The notes beneath the pieces are model-generated. The model was not told where the DNA came from and made no database searches. It worked only from the letters and a program-made list of their open reading frames with translations. A program made the translations under genes and the position numbers. Below, one piece after another: positions 27,905 through 36,970 of a stretch of 64,000 bases of DNA. Positions within the stretch are counted from its first letter, which is position 1, and each line of letters begins with the position of its first letter. Location of the stretch: assembly GCF_000282315.2 (NCBI RefSeq), contig NZ_AKJN02000006.1:1736001-1800000 (forward strand), read 5' to 3'. Source of the DNA: Pseudomonas sp. GM41(2012) (lineage in GTDB: Bacteria; Pseudomonadota; Gammaproteobacteria; Pseudomonadales; Pseudomonadaceae).

Positions 27905-28840
27905 TCATGCTACGGCCAGAGGCACGGGCTGCTCTTGATGTTGACCGAGATATCGACAGAAGCACGAACGCAACCAGCGCTCCCGAGGGTCGTTGTGGGC
28001 CGCGCCGCGCCAAGCCATGGATAAGTCCGGCGCCGGTAGCGCCAATGGCGCAAAGTCGGCACGCATCCCTTCCATTCGCGCCATGGCCCGGGCGACGTAG
28101 TCCGGGACGATCGCAATCATGTCGCTGCCAGCGAGCAAAGCGGGCAAGGCACTGAACTGCGGAACAGCCAGTACTACCCTGCGCTGCCGACCGACCAGAC
28201 TCAGGGCATGGTCGGCATCGTCGATGACATTCCCCATCGAAGAGACAACCACATGAGGCCGTCTGCAAAAGTCATCCAGCGCCAGGGAGCCGGGGTCCGA
28301 ATCGGCGCGCAATAGCATGGGTTGCATCGGCCGCAGGCTTTTGCAATGGGCACTGGCCGGCAGTTCTTGCGCAAAGCTGATACCCACGGAAATCTCTCCC
28401 GAGGTCAGCAATTGGGGTAATTGCCGATGGTCCACTCTGCGCACCACCAGCGTGATGTTTGGCGCCTCATCCCGCAGGTGCTTGATCAAACGTGGAAGCA
28501 GCGCGTACTCGACATCGTCAGAGAGTCCGATATGAAAGGTCTCGTCACTGGTCAGTGGGTCGAACGTCTGGGCACAACTCAAGGCGACAGCGATGCCATC
28601 CAGCGCTGGCGTCAGCCGCGCATGAATTTCTTCTGCGCGCGCAGTCGGCTCCATCACCCTGCCAGTGCGGATGAACAGCGGATCATTGAACATCGAACGC
28701 AGTCGGCCGAGGGCGCTGCTGATAGTGGCCTGACACAGAAAAAGTCTCTCTGCGGCCCGGGTAACGTTGCGTTCGCACATCACTGTTTCGAAGACAATCA
28801 ACAGATTGATGTCGGCACGCCGCAGATCATTTCTGTTCAT
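27905..28840 (-). CDS. LysR-family regulator
   Basis: A 311-residue regulator. The N-terminal winged HTH (LLIVFETVMCERNVTRAAERLFLCQATISSALGRLR) is followed by a two-lobed effector domain. The ATG at 28840 has an AGGCGG site at good spacing; a GTG three codons upstream is also possible. It is divergent from the stand-alone receiver gene at 29189, with dyads between. The target genes are not known. Confidence 0.92.
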   Translation of the reverse strand: MNRNDLRRADINLLIVFETVMCERNVTRAAERLFLCQATISSALGRLRSMFNDPLFIRTGRVMEPTARAEEIHARLTPALDGIAVALSCAQTFDPLTSDETFHIGLSDDVEYALLPRLIKHLRDEAPNITLVVRRVDHRQLPQLLTSGEISVGISFAQELPASAHCKSLRPMQPMLLRADSDPGSLALDDFCRRPHVVVSSMGNVIDDADHALSLVGRQRRVVLAVPQFSALPALLAGSDMIAIVPDYVARAMARMEGMRADFAPLALPAPDLSMAWRGAAHNDPRERWLRSCFCRYLGQHQEQPVPLAVA

Positions 28841-29188
28841 CACGTTCACCGCCTAGGCACAAGGCCGCATGGGTAAGGGGATATCCAACAACCGTTCGCT
28901 GCACAACCTGTTTTGCCGGAGGCCAACGAGGTGGTTCAAGCTTATGCAAGCCAACGGCAAGACGTCACTTGTACCTAGGTTCAGCCGATGTATCCCTTGG
29001 TTGGGCGGCTGTGAACGTGGGTATGCGCGCAATCGCGACCCTGTAGCGCAAGACTAACCTGGGCGTCATCAAACTTCTAAGTAGACTGTCTACACTTTGG
29101 TCTTAGCCAACTATACATTGGTATACTTTTACACCTTATAAGTTGGCGTATGTTGTAGTAACGGCCAAAGCTGTCACGAGCACCCCAC
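28841..29188. promoter_or_regulatory. Divergent LysR/receiver intergenic region with dyads
   Basis: About 350 bases with no supported gene. Two candidate sites stand out: the 13-bp palindrome GTAGACTGTCTAC at 29081-29093, and a 7-bp inverted repeat GCCAACT (29106-29112) / AGTTGGC (29141-29147). AT-rich ATACATTGGTAT lies inside the second. They are placed where a LysR protein could act on the gene at 29189. Confidence 0.45.
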
Positions 29189-29581
29189 ATGAAGCAAGAT
29201 ACGCAAATACGCAATTCAAAGATTATCGCCATCGTCGATGATGATGACTCGGTTCGGACAGCGCTTAAAAGCTTGCTGCGGTCCTGCGGTTACAAAGTTA
29301 AAACTTATTGCAGCGCTCTGGAGTTTCTCAACGCAAATGCCCCCGCTCAAACACATTGCCTTGTTTCCGATATCCAGATGCCGGGAATGAGCGGCTTGGA
29401 GCTTCATAAGCAGCTCGTCGCAATGGGCTTTCACATTCCCACCATATTCATCACTGCTTATCCTGAAGCCCTCCCTCCCCTTAGCACCGATACGCCTGCG
29501 CTGATTGCCTATCTGCCTAAACCTTGTGATACCAACACGCTTCTGAACTACATCGAAACAGCCCTCCTCCAGCAGAACTGA
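29189..29581 (+). CDS. Stand-alone receiver protein (FixJ-type REC only)
   Basis: A 130-residue receiver domain without output domain. Acidic pocket residues are in IVDDDDS, the phospho-acceptor Asp in LVSDIQMPGMSG, and the conserved Lys in YLPKPC. It resembles the receiver halves of FixJ-type regulators. Such proteins may act as phosphate sinks or bind partner proteins. It is transcribed away from the LysR gene and toward a flavoprotein gene. Confidence 0.88.
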   Translation: MKQDTQIRNSKIIAIVDDDDSVRTALKSLLRSCGYKVKTYCSALEFLNANAPAQTHCLVSDIQMPGMSGLELHKQLVAMGFHIPTIFITAYPEALPPLSTDTPALIAYLPKPCDTNTLLNYIETALLQQN

Positions 29582-29824
29582 GCGCGCTCTGAAAGTTCTC
29601 TTTTGCATCCAATACAAACCTTCGTATATCCCCATACCACTGACGTATAGCTTTTTTGAACCGACGTAGAAGTGCACCTGAAAGAATCCAGCAATAACCT
29701 AAATCCACAGCGGGCGACCTGCTGCTTTCAACATAGACGCCTCGACTTTCGGCGCCTGTGTATCGCTCCACCAAACTTGAAGAATAACTTCAAGAACATT
29801 GAAAACCTTTTTGAGGAACAACTG

Positions 29825-31027
29825 ATGAAACAGCATATTCTGGTTATTGGTGCGGGGTTCGGTGGTGTGTGGAGTGCATTGAGCGCCGCCCGCCTACTGG
29901 ATAAACACAGTCGTAGCGACGTCGAAATCACCCTGCTGGCGCCCCAGGCGCAATTGCGCATTCGTCCCCGTTTCTACGAAAGCGACGTACACAAAATGTT
30001 CGCTCCCTTGGACGGGTTGTTCGACTCGGTTGGTGTGCGTTTCATCAAAGGCACCGCCGAGCATATTGATGAACTTGCAAGGACCGTTGGCTACCGTGAT
30101 GAGGCTGGCCGCTGGGGCACGTTGGGCTACGACCGCCTGGTACTTGCGGCTGGCAGCCAGTTAGCCCGTCCGCCGGTACCAGGCCTTGACGCCCACGCCT
30201 TCGACGTTGATCAGATCGAAGCCGCGGCGCGCCTGGAGAACCACCTGAAATCCCTCAAGAACCGCCCCTCCAGCGTTGCCCGCAACACGGTGGTTATCGC
30301 GGGCGGCGGTTTCACCGGTATCGAGACCGGCACCGAAATGCCTGCACGCCTGAAGTCTTTGCTCGGCAATGATCAGGACATCCGCGTGATCATCATCGAC
30401 CGTGCGCCTCAGATCGGCGCGACCATGGGTGATGGGATTCGTCCATCGATCATTGAGGCGTCCGACTACCTGGGCATTGAATGGGTGGTCAACGCGAGTG
30501 TGGCGGCGGTGGACGGCAACGGCGTAACTCTCGCCGATGGTCGCCGCATCGAGAGCCAAACAGTGATCTGGACCGTAGGTTTCCGTGCCAGTCCGCTGAC
30601 CCAACAGATAGCCAGCGCCCGCGATGCCCAGGGACGCTTGCATGTCGATGAGAATCTGAAAGTGTCTGGCCAGGAGCATGTGTATGCCGCTGGCGATGTC
30701 GCCTATGCCGCCACCGACGACCTCGGCAACTTCGCAGCGATGTCCTGCCAGCATGCGATCTCTCTGGGTCGTCACGCCGGGAACAACGTCGCTGCGGACC
30801 TGCTCGGTGTCGCACCCACTCCCTACCGTCAGCCCAAATACGTGACCTGCCTCGATCTGGGCGCCTGGGGCGCTGTGTTTACTGAAGGCTGGGATCGCCA
30901 GCTCAAGCTCGTCAAGGAACCGGCCAAGGAGCTCAAGACGCAGATCAACACCCAGTGGATCTACCCGCCGGCAGCTGATCGGGCCACCGCCCTGGCAGCA
31001 GCCGACCCGATGATTCCGGTGGCTTGA
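29825..31027 (+). CDS. NDH-2-like NAD(P)H/FAD oxidoreductase
   Basis: A 400-residue flavoprotein with two dinucleotide folds: GAGFGGVWSALSAAR at the N-terminus for FAD and VVIAGGGFTGIETGTEMP near the middle for NAD(P)H. HVYAAGDVAYA marks the C-terminal FAD contact. It resembles type II NADH dehydrogenases (quinone reductases). GAGGA precedes the ATG at 29825; the upstream part of the open frame is not supported. It leads a three-gene plus-strand cluster. Confidence 0.88.
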   Translation: MKQHILVIGAGFGGVWSALSAARLLDKHSRSDVEITLLAPQAQLRIRPRFYESDVHKMFAPLDGLFDSVGVRFIKGTAEHIDELARTVGYRDEAGRWGTLGYDRLVLAAGSQLARPPVPGLDAHAFDVDQIEAAARLENHLKSLKNRPSSVARNTVVIAGGGFTGIETGTEMPARLKSLLGNDQDIRVIIIDRAPQIGATMGDGIRPSIIEASDYLGIEWVVNASVAAVDGNGVTLADGRRIESQTVIWTVGFRASPLTQQIASARDAQGRLHVDENLKVSGQEHVYAAGDVAYAATDDLGNFAAMSCQHAISLGRHAGNNVAADLLGVAPTPYRQPKYVTCLDLGAWGAVFTEGWDRQLKLVKEPAKELKTQINTQWIYPPAADRATALAAADPMIPVA

Positions 31028-31076
31028 AGCCCCCTCCACCTGAACCCGACGTGACCCAAGCAATAGGAGAAGGACC

Positions 31077-32045
31077 ATGACAATGCAGTTGAACCACCCG
31101 ACCCAAAAGGATGGGGCACAGAAAAGGAACGCTCAGCAGGAGTCAAACATGAGCTTGCACAACACGGGGTCCGAGGAGCTGGTTCCTTCGCGCTATGCGC
31201 TGCGGATCGGCGATATTGACGTGCTGGTGGTCAGTGATGGGGTGCTGCCGCTGCCGACCGAGACGATGTCCACCAATGCCGACCCAGCCGCCCGCGCGGC
31301 CTGGTTCAAGGACATGTTCCTGGGGCCGGATGCGTTCGATTGGGCGCTGAACGTACTGGTGGTGCGTAGTGGCGACAAGCTCATCCTCGTCGACGCTGGA
31401 CTGGGAGGGCAGTTCCCCGGCTTTCCGCGGGCCGGGCAGTTTCCCAAACGACTGAAGGCCGCCGGTATCGAACTTGCGTCCGTGACCGACGTGGTGATCA
31501 CCCACATGCACATGGACCATATTGGCGGGCTGCTTGTCGATGAGGTGAAGAGCCAACTGCGTCCAGATCTGCGTATCCACGTTTCGGCCACCGAGGTCGC
31601 GTTCTGGGAGTCGCCCGATTTCTCCCTCACCGCCATGCCGTCGCCGGTGCCGGACGTCCTGCGGGCAACAGCCAATCAGTTCATTAACGAATACCGCAGC
31701 AAGGTGCGCACGTTCGAGGATGAGTATGAGGTGGCGCCAGGAGTGGTCGTCAAGCTCACCGGCGGCCACACCCCAGGGCACAGCGTGGTCTACGTGACAT
31801 CCGGTGGTGAGCGATTGACCTTCGCAGGCGACGCCCTGTTCCCGGTCGCCTTCGAACACCCCGACTGGCATAACGGCTTTGAACATGACCCAGAGGAATC
31901 GATTCGCGTCCGTGTCCGCCTTATGCAAGAGGCGGCGGCGAGCGGTGAGCTGTTCGTGGCGACTCACCTGCCCTTCCCCTCCGTTGGCCGGGTGGCGGTG
32001 GACGGTGACGCCTTTCGCTGGGTAGCGGGTTTCTGGGACTACTGA
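31077..32045 (+). CDS. Metallo-beta-lactamase-fold hydrolase
   Basis: A 322-residue MBL-fold protein. The dinuclear zinc motif THMHMDHIGG (HxHxDH) is near residues 141-150, with further ligands in GGHTPGH and the FAGDALFP aspartate. It could be a lactonase, esterase or similar hydrolase; I do not assign a substrate. AGGAGAAGG precedes the ATG, 49 bases after the flavoprotein gene, so they are probably one operon. Confidence 0.85.
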   Translation: MTMQLNHPTQKDGAQKRNAQQESNMSLHNTGSEELVPSRYALRIGDIDVLVVSDGVLPLPTETMSTNADPAARAAWFKDMFLGPDAFDWALNVLVVRSGDKLILVDAGLGGQFPGFPRAGQFPKRLKAAGIELASVTDVVITHMHMDHIGGLLVDEVKSQLRPDLRIHVSATEVAFWESPDFSLTAMPSPVPDVLRATANQFINEYRSKVRTFEDEYEVAPGVVVKLTGGHTPGHSVVYVTSGGERLTFAGDALFPVAFEHPDWHNGFEHDPEESIRVRVRLMQEAAASGELFVATHLPFPSVGRVAVDGDAFRWVAGFWDY

Positions 32046-32162
32046 TCGCTTGTCGGGTTTTCGCCTCCGTCCAAAGCCAAGGCAGCCTGCTCGCACGGGA
32101 TGTAGAGGACGGGCGGAGGCACGAATCTCCCTGAGCAACAACACTTGATCGAGAGACCGCCA

Positions 32163-33164
32163 ATGAAAGACTCCAATCAGGAGATAGATCTCCAGCGTCG
32201 GGCCATATTGACAAGTTCAGTAGTAGTGGCCGCCAGTTTGTTGGTACCGCTTTCCAGTTTTTCCGAGTTGACGCAGGCCGCTGATAAGCACTCTGCAACC
32301 CAACACAAACCAGATCACGAGGGGATGCACGCCATGAATTTCATTACGACCAAAGACGGCACCGAGATTTTCTACAAGGATTGGGGTCCGAAAGACGTGA
32401 CGCCCATCGTATTTCACCACGGCTGGCCACTGAGCGCGGACGACTGGGACAACCAGATGATGTTTTTCTTGCTCAAAGGCTATCGGGTGATCGCTCACGA
32501 CCGCCGCGGTCACGGGCGCTCGACCCAAACTTGGGTGGGCAACGAAATGGACACCTATACCGCCGATGTCATCGAGCTGACCGATGCGCTCGACCTTAAA
32601 GGTGCGATCCATGTCGGCCATTCGACCGGTGGTGGTGAAGTAGCGCGCTACGCCGCTCGAGCCAAACCGGGACGCGTTGCCAAGGCCGTACTGATCAGCG
32701 CGGTTCCCCCCATCATGGTTAAGTCAGAGAAGAACCCCGGCGGTTTACCTCTGGAAGTGTTCGACGGGTTCCGTTCGGCACTGGCCGCCAGCCGCGCACA
32801 GTTTTACGTGGACGTGCCGTCGGGGCCGTTCTACGGTTTCAATCGACCCGGGGCCAAGGTTTCACAAGGCGTGATCGACAACTGGTGGCGTCAAGGCATG
32901 ATGGGCGGTGCAAAAGCTCATTACGACTGCATCAAAGCGTTTTCCGAGACCGACTTCACCGAAGACCTGAAGGCGATTCAGGTGCCCACACTGGTCATGC
33001 ATGGAGAGGATGATCAGATTGTGCCGTTTGCCGACTCTGCGCCGCTTTCGGCCAAACTATTGAAGCATTCCACTCTCAAGACGTACCCGGGCTTTCCTCA
33101 CGGTATGCCGACGACCAACGCAGATCAGATCAACGCCGATTTGCTGGCGTTCATTCGCGGTTGA
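32163..33164 (+). CDS. Exported alpha/beta hydrolase, chloroperoxidase-like
   Basis: A 333-residue protein. The N-terminus ([19 protein letters not shown]) looks like a Tat-type signal. The hydrolase domain has the oxyanion strip [11 protein letters not shown], the nucleophile Ser in GHSTGGGE, Asp in GEDDQIVP and His in FPHGMP. It matches cofactor-free haloperoxidase/esterase relatives. The ATG at 32163 is preferred over TTG 32145 for its GAGA site. Third gene after the flavoprotein and MBL genes. Confidence 0.85.
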   Translation: MKDSNQEIDLQRRAILTSSVVVAASLLVPLSSFSELTQAADKHSATQHKPDHEGMHAMNFITTKDGTEIFYKDWGPKDVTPIVFHHGWPLSADDWDNQMMFFLLKGYRVIAHDRRGHGRSTQTWVGNEMDTYTADVIELTDALDLKGAIHVGHSTGGGEVARYAARAKPGRVAKAVLISAVPPIMVKSEKNPGGLPLEVFDGFRSALAASRAQFYVDVPSGPFYGFNRPGAKVSQGVIDNWWRQGMMGGAKAHYDCIKAFSETDFTEDLKAIQVPTLVMHGEDDQIVPFADSAPLSAKLLKHSTLKTYPGFPHGMPTTNADQINADLLAFIRG

Positions 33165-33177
33165 GCACTCACGTCGT

Positions 33178-33219
33178 GACGGCGGTCTCATCGCCGTCGC
33201 GGTGTTTGATCCTGGATCA
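33178..33219 (+). terminator. Hairpins after the alpha/beta hydrolase gene, weak terminator
   Basis: A GACGGCG/CGCCGTC hairpin (33178-33198) and a smaller TGATCC/GGATCA one (33207-33219) follow the stop by 14 bases. The T-run after the first stem is short, so termination efficiency is uncertain. Confidence 0.4.
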
Positions 33220-33238
33220 ACGATCATTTCAATCTTGC

Positions 33239-33259
33239 TGACAGGCAGAAATCGGCCAA
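33239..33259 (+). repeat. Dispersed intergenic motif, copy 3
   Basis: TGACAGGCAGAAATCGGCC followed by AA, then CAGTGGACATT. Same orientation as the 20101 copy and inverse to the 13287 copy. Confidence 0.6.
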
Positions 33260-33395
33260 CAGTGGACATTCAGAATCGGATTTTTTTCCATGCCTACTGG
33301 GAGCGATTGAGGCGGGTGTGACAGTACGACCCCGCCCCTCTACGCCCCCTCAGGCCCAATGATAGAATTTCTGTTTTGAAAAAGGAGTTTCATCT

Positions 33396-33776
33396 GTGGA
33401 GGCTGGAAAAAAGAGTTGCCCATACTGCGCGGAAGTCATCATGGCTGAAGCCATTTTATGCAAACACTGCCAATCCGACCTCAGGCAGAAAATACAAATC
33501 CCGCCCAGAGGGCCACTACCATCAGAAAAGAGAATGGGCCCCGTCAGCAAGGTCCTCGTCGGAACCATTATCGCCATCACCTTGTACTTGGCTTTCGGTT
33601 TTTTTGTCAGTAACAGGTTGGAAGACAAGGAAATAATACAGGCCCGAGAGGCCACCGAACTATGCCGCCAGGAAGTAAACAGCTACTCCGGCCCAGAAAT
33701 CGGGAAAAGCGTAATTGAAGAAACTTGTCAAAAGCTTGAAGACGAATTCCGCAAGAGTTTTGACCACGAGCCATAG
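33396..33776 (+). CDS. Zinc-ribbon membrane protein of unknown function
   Basis: A 126-residue protein. The N-terminus has a zinc ribbon with CPYC and CKHC (residues 8-25), then a Pro-rich linker and one transmembrane segment (about residues 50-70, KVLVGTIIAITLYLAFGFF). The soluble tail contains two more cysteines. The start is GTG at 33396, decided by AAGGAG 7 bases upstream. A terminator follows. Function unknown. Confidence 0.75.
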   Translation: MEAGKKSCPYCAEVIMAEAILCKHCQSDLRQKIQIPPRGPLPSEKRMGPVSKVLVGTIIAITLYLAFGFFVSNRLEDKEIIQAREATELCRQEVNSYSGPEIGKSVIEETCQKLEDEFRKSFDHEP

Positions 33777-33791
33777 GAAAAGCCGATTACG

Positions 33792-33817
33792 AAGCCCGCC
33801 ACTGAGCGGGCTTTCTT
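33792..33817 (+). terminator. Rho-independent terminator of the zinc-ribbon gene
   Basis: A perfect 8-bp stem AAGCCCGC / GCGGGCTT followed by a T-rich run, 16 bases after the stop codon. Confidence 0.85.
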
Positions 33818-34043
33818 GCCTTTGGCTTCAGGCTACGATCGGCCAGAAGGGACATCGAGATAGCAAACCTCAAAGGGGGCCGAACACTGAGGCCATTGGT
33901 TATTTAAGCAGCGGCTCCCTAGAACTTTTCCCTATTAATCTGTCTATCTGGATAGGCACATTCGTTCGGTAAGCGCGAACCCGCAAGCTTCCCGCAGCCA
34001 GATGCCCACACGTCCAATTGTCAATCAGAGGTTGCCTTCTCTC

Positions 34044-34454
34044 ATGAAATTCCATGACCCACGGATGGTGCTCTTCGCCCTGTTCGCGTTCGCGGCAGTG
34101 GGCTCGGCATCAGCAACACAGATGAAGACCTCAACCCCTGTTTTCGCAACTGAAGTCACAGCCGTTCAGGCTCCTGTCCAGGCCGCCGGCAACCCTTGGC
34201 CGACCTTGGCCAGCATGGCCGGCAAGCAGCCAGGGCCGTTGCTTGCCCATGACGACCGCTACTGGCATGACGGCCGCTGGCACGATCGCAGAGACAATTG
34301 GCGCCGAGACGATTGGCGCCGGGACGACTGGCGCAGAGATAATTGGCGTAGAGAGCAAGCCCGCCGAGAAGCTGAACGTCGTGATTGGGAGCGCCACCAG
34401 GATCGGGCCATGCGGTACCGCTACGAGGACGATCACCGCTACTATCGTCGCTAG
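34044..34454 (+). CDS. Exported protein with RRDxW tandem repeats
   Basis: A 136-residue protein. A signal peptide (to about GSASA, residue 24) is followed by a region of low complexity and then RRDNWRRDDWRRDDWRRDNW, four five-residue repeats encoded by 15-bp DNA repeats. The tail is strongly basic with Arg, Tyr and His. It looks like an envelope protein of no known function. The ATG at 34044 gives the signal peptide; GAGG lies rather far upstream. Confidence 0.65.
   Translation: MKFHDPRMVLFALFAFAAVGSASATQMKTSTPVFATEVTAVQAPVQAAGNPWPTLASMAGKQPGPLLAHDDRYWHDGRWHDRRDNWRRDDWRRDDWRRDNWRREQARREAERRDWERHQDRAMRYRYEDDHRYYRR
34287..34346 (+). repeat. Four 15-bp tandem repeats inside a gene
   Basis: Units CGC(A/C)G(A/G)GA(C/T)(A/G)A(T/C)TGG repeat four times in frame, encoding RRD(N/D)W. 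Copies differ mainly at third codon positions, so the protein repeat appears kept by selection or is old. Confidence 0.8.
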
Positions 34455-34517
34455 GCCTGTCGAAGAAGATGTCCGGACTGAACTCGCTCATCCCGCAGCC
34501 CTGCCATACTGTTCAAC

Positions 34518-35258
34518 ATGACTCGTGCAACCTTCCGCTTCTACGAGGAGCTCAACGATTTCCTGCCGGCCGAACGGCGGCGGCAGTCCTTCACCTGCGA
34601 GTGCGCGCGAGGGGCGACGGTCAAGCATATGATCGAGGCGCTCGGGATCCCGCACACGGAGGTCGAGCTGGTGCTGCTCAACGGCGAGTCGGTGGGCCTG
34701 GAGCGGATGATCTTCGACGGTGACCGACTGGCGGTGTATCCCAAGTTCGAAGCGCTGGACATCAGCCCGCTGCTCAAGGTTCGTGCGCAACCTTTACGGG
34801 TGCTGCGCTTCGTCGCTGATGCACACCTGGGCGGGCTGGCCAGCCTGCTGCGCATGAGCGGCTTTGACACCCTCTACGACAATGGCTTCGAGGATGGCGA
34901 GATCGCCGAGATCGCTGCGCAGCAAGGACGCATCGTGCTAACCCGCGACCGCGAACTGCTCAAGCGACGGATCATCAGCCACGGCTGTTACCTGCATGCC
35001 CTGAAACCGTCGCTGCAGCTGCGCGAATTGTACGAGCGCCTCGACCTGGCGCGTAGCGCGCGGCCATTCAGCCTGTGCCTTCATTGCAACCTGCCGCTGC
35101 ACGAGATCAGCACGGAACTGGCCCGGGCGCAGGTGCCGCCACGCGTTGGCGCGCTCTATTCGCACTTCTTGCGCTGCGACGCCTGTCAACGGATTTACTG
35201 GGAGGGTTCTCACTGGCGTGGCATGTGTGCACTGCTGGCACCTCTGCTGAACCGATAA
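34518..35258 (+). CDS. Mut7-C RNase-domain protein with MoaD-like N-terminus
   Basis: A 246-residue protein. The first 80 residues form a ubiquitin-like (MoaD/ThiS-type) domain (RFYEELNDFLPAERRRQSF...VELVLLNGESV). From about residue 92 a Mut7-C domain follows: PIN-like acidic residues (VADAHLGGLASLLR, TRDRELLKR) and two CxxC knuckles (CLHC and CDAC) for zinc. The family is predicted to be an RNase; the target is not known. Confidence 0.88.
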   Translation: MTRATFRFYEELNDFLPAERRRQSFTCECARGATVKHMIEALGIPHTEVELVLLNGESVGLERMIFDGDRLAVYPKFEALDISPLLKVRAQPLRVLRFVADAHLGGLASLLRMSGFDTLYDNGFEDGEIAEIAAQQGRIVLTRDRELLKRRIISHGCYLHALKPSLQLRELYERLDLARSARPFSLCLHCNLPLHEISTELARAQVPPRVGALYSHFLRCDACQRIYWEGSHWRGMCALLAPLLNR

Positions 35259-35312
35259 CCGAACGCGTCGGGCCGGCTGCGGGAAAAGTGCCTCACAAAC
35301 CCTGGACCGGCC

Positions 35313-36008
35313 TCAAGCCAGCAGCTCGGTGATCCACCGGGCCTGCCGGGCGATGTCTTGCACTTTCTCCTCGGGCACGGCCTGCCGCGCACGGGCGAAT
35401 TGGGTCAGGGTCTTCTGCTTCTCGCGCAGGATGCGCTGCCACTTGATCAGGAACGCCGGGCTGCGTGCCTGCATCTGCAGCGGGCCGAAGTAAAGCTCCT
35501 CGGCGGTGTACATCACCGGCCCGGCGCGCTCGGCGACGATGATTTCGTAGTCGAAGCGATTTTCCCGCAGCAGTTCCTCGCAGAGGATGCGGTAGCCATT
35601 TTCCATTAGCCATTGGCGCAATGGCTGCTCGCCGCCGTTGGGCTGCAGAATCAGGCGTTCCTGGCCGCTCAGGTGCGCCTTGCCGTTGTCGAGGATGTCG
35701 CGGATCGTCTCGCCGCCCATGCCGCAGATGCTGATCGCCGTGATTCCGTCACCCGGCTCGATCGCCGCCAGACCATTGGCCAGGCGCACGATGATCCGCT
35801 GGTCCAGGCCGTTCTCGCGCACGGTGCGTTCGGCCGAGCGGAACGGCGTCAAGGCCACTTCGCCGGCCACCGCCGCCGCAATGGCGCCCCGGCGCATCAA
35901 CGCCACCGGCAGGTAGCCGTGATCAGAGCCGATATCGGCCAGGCGCGCATCTGCGGGCACATGCGCCGCCACACGCTCCAGGCGCTGGGACAATGTCTGT
36001 TCGTTCAA
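35313..36008 (-). CDS. trmK: TrmK-type tRNA (adenine22-N1)-methyltransferase
   Basis: A 231-residue SAM methyltransferase. Motif I is LADIGSDHGYLPVALMRRG, and the catalytic motif ICGMGGETI matches TrmK. It would methylate A22 of tRNA. The likely start is TTG at 36008 (LNEQTLSQRLERVAAHVP) with AAGGA upstream; a longer frame from 36086 adds sequence unlike the family. Confidence 0.85.
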   Translation of the reverse strand: MNEQTLSQRLERVAAHVPADARLADIGSDHGYLPVALMRRGAIAAAVAGEVALTPFRSAERTVRENGLDQRIIVRLANGLAAIEPGDGITAISICGMGGETIRDILDNGKAHLSGQERLILQPNGGEQPLRQWLMENGYRILCEELLRENRFDYEIIVAERAGPVMYTAEELYFGPLQMQARSPAFLIKWQRILREKQKTLTQFARARQAVPEEKVQDIARQARWITELLA

Positions 36009-36130
36009 CTGCAGTTCCTTTTCACCACGAACGTCCGGCACCGTTGGCCAGATCGGGACGCGATTCTGTCGGGCAACGCCGTGCATTTCAAATTTATATG
36101 ACCCGGGCCATGACTCGCATCAGCAAGCAC

Positions 36131-36170
36131 AAAAAAAGCCCCGCCACCGAAAGCGGTGCGGGGCAAAAAA
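36131..36170 (-). terminator. Terminator of the small lipoprotein gene
   Basis: Read on the minus strand, the hairpin GCCCCGCACCGC / GCGG-GGCGGGGC region (36138-36164) is followed by a run of seven T. The plus strand also has an A/T-rich run at both sides, so it may be bidirectional. Confidence 0.85.
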
Positions 36171-36224
36171 TTGGTTGGTTGCGGCCAACCAAAGGAGCTC
36201 GATAAAAAGCGTCTACGGGCAGAG

Positions 36225-36566
36225 TCAGATGCAATCCTGTGCGGCGCGCTCAAAACTCGAAGGCAGGAAGTTCGAGGCCAGCAAATGCCGCTCGTAGACG
36301 AACACCTTGCCGCCGCTCCCGGCCTTGTAGGCTTCCAGCACGTTGTCCGCTGAGACTTTGCTCGGCACCACGATCCGGTAGCTACGCTGGGTCTGCGAGA
36401 CAGTCGGGTTCAACGCGTTGCCCTGCAATTTCGGTATGACGCAGTCGGCGAATTGCGCAGGGGTCTTGTTGGTCTGCAAGATCAGGGTCGGATCGTTCGG
36501 CGCGGAGGCACAACCGGCGAACAACAAAGAGGCAAACGCCATGGCGGGTGCGAATAAAGGACGCAT
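36225..36566 (-). CDS. Small lipoprotein of unknown function
   Basis: A 113-residue protein with a lipoprotein signal (MRPLFAPAMAFASLLFAGC, lipobox LFAGC). The mature part (QTNKTPAQFADCVIPKLQG) resembles lipoproteins found often in Pseudomonas. The ATG at 36566 is preferred because AGGA is 8 bases upstream; the ATG at 36575 is only three codons earlier. A strong terminator follows. Confidence 0.8.
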   Translation of the reverse strand: MRPLFAPAMAFASLLFAGCASAPNDPTLILQTNKTPAQFADCVIPKLQGNALNPTVSQTQRSYRIVVPSKVSADNVLEAYKAGSGGKVFVYERHLLASNFLPSSFERAAQDCI

Positions 36567-36733
36567 CGGTTTCATCCTGAAAATAAAGTTCGATGGCGGC
36601 GATTTTCCGCCGATTACCGACAAAGAAGAACTTGCGTTTCGTAATGGTCACTATTACTTCTAGCGATAGTTGCGCGCCGTGTAGACGGATTCACACTCAA
36701 TCACGACTGGAAATAATTAATGAGGATCTCTCC

Positions 36734-36970
36734 TTGAGAACTTTTGACCTGATCCGCGACGCCGTTTTGCCCGACTTCCGTGAGCGGGTGGCCGAGTACC
36801 TGATCCAGTACGAAACCGTACTGTTGTGCGAAAACGCACCCGACCCGGAGCTTGCGCGGGCCACTGCCAATCAGTTGCGGGGGTATTTGCGGGGGTTGAA
36901 CACCACACGGGTGTTGGGCATGGCGGATTGGGAAGAGCTGGATCGGCGAGTGGTGAACACGTGGCTTTAG
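36734..36970 (+). CDS. Small conserved-looking helical protein
   Basis: A 78-residue protein starting at TTG 36734 (read as MRTFDLIRDAVLPDFRERV) with GAGGA upstream. It is acidic, helical and of unknown function. The same frame is open further upstream to 36593, but that part has no start context. Its last 4 bases overlap the 3' end of the convergent GGDEF-EAL gene. Confidence 0.6.
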   Translation: MRTFDLIRDAVLPDFRERVAEYLIQYETVLLCENAPDPELARATANQLRGYLRGLNTTRVLGMADWEELDRRVVNTWL

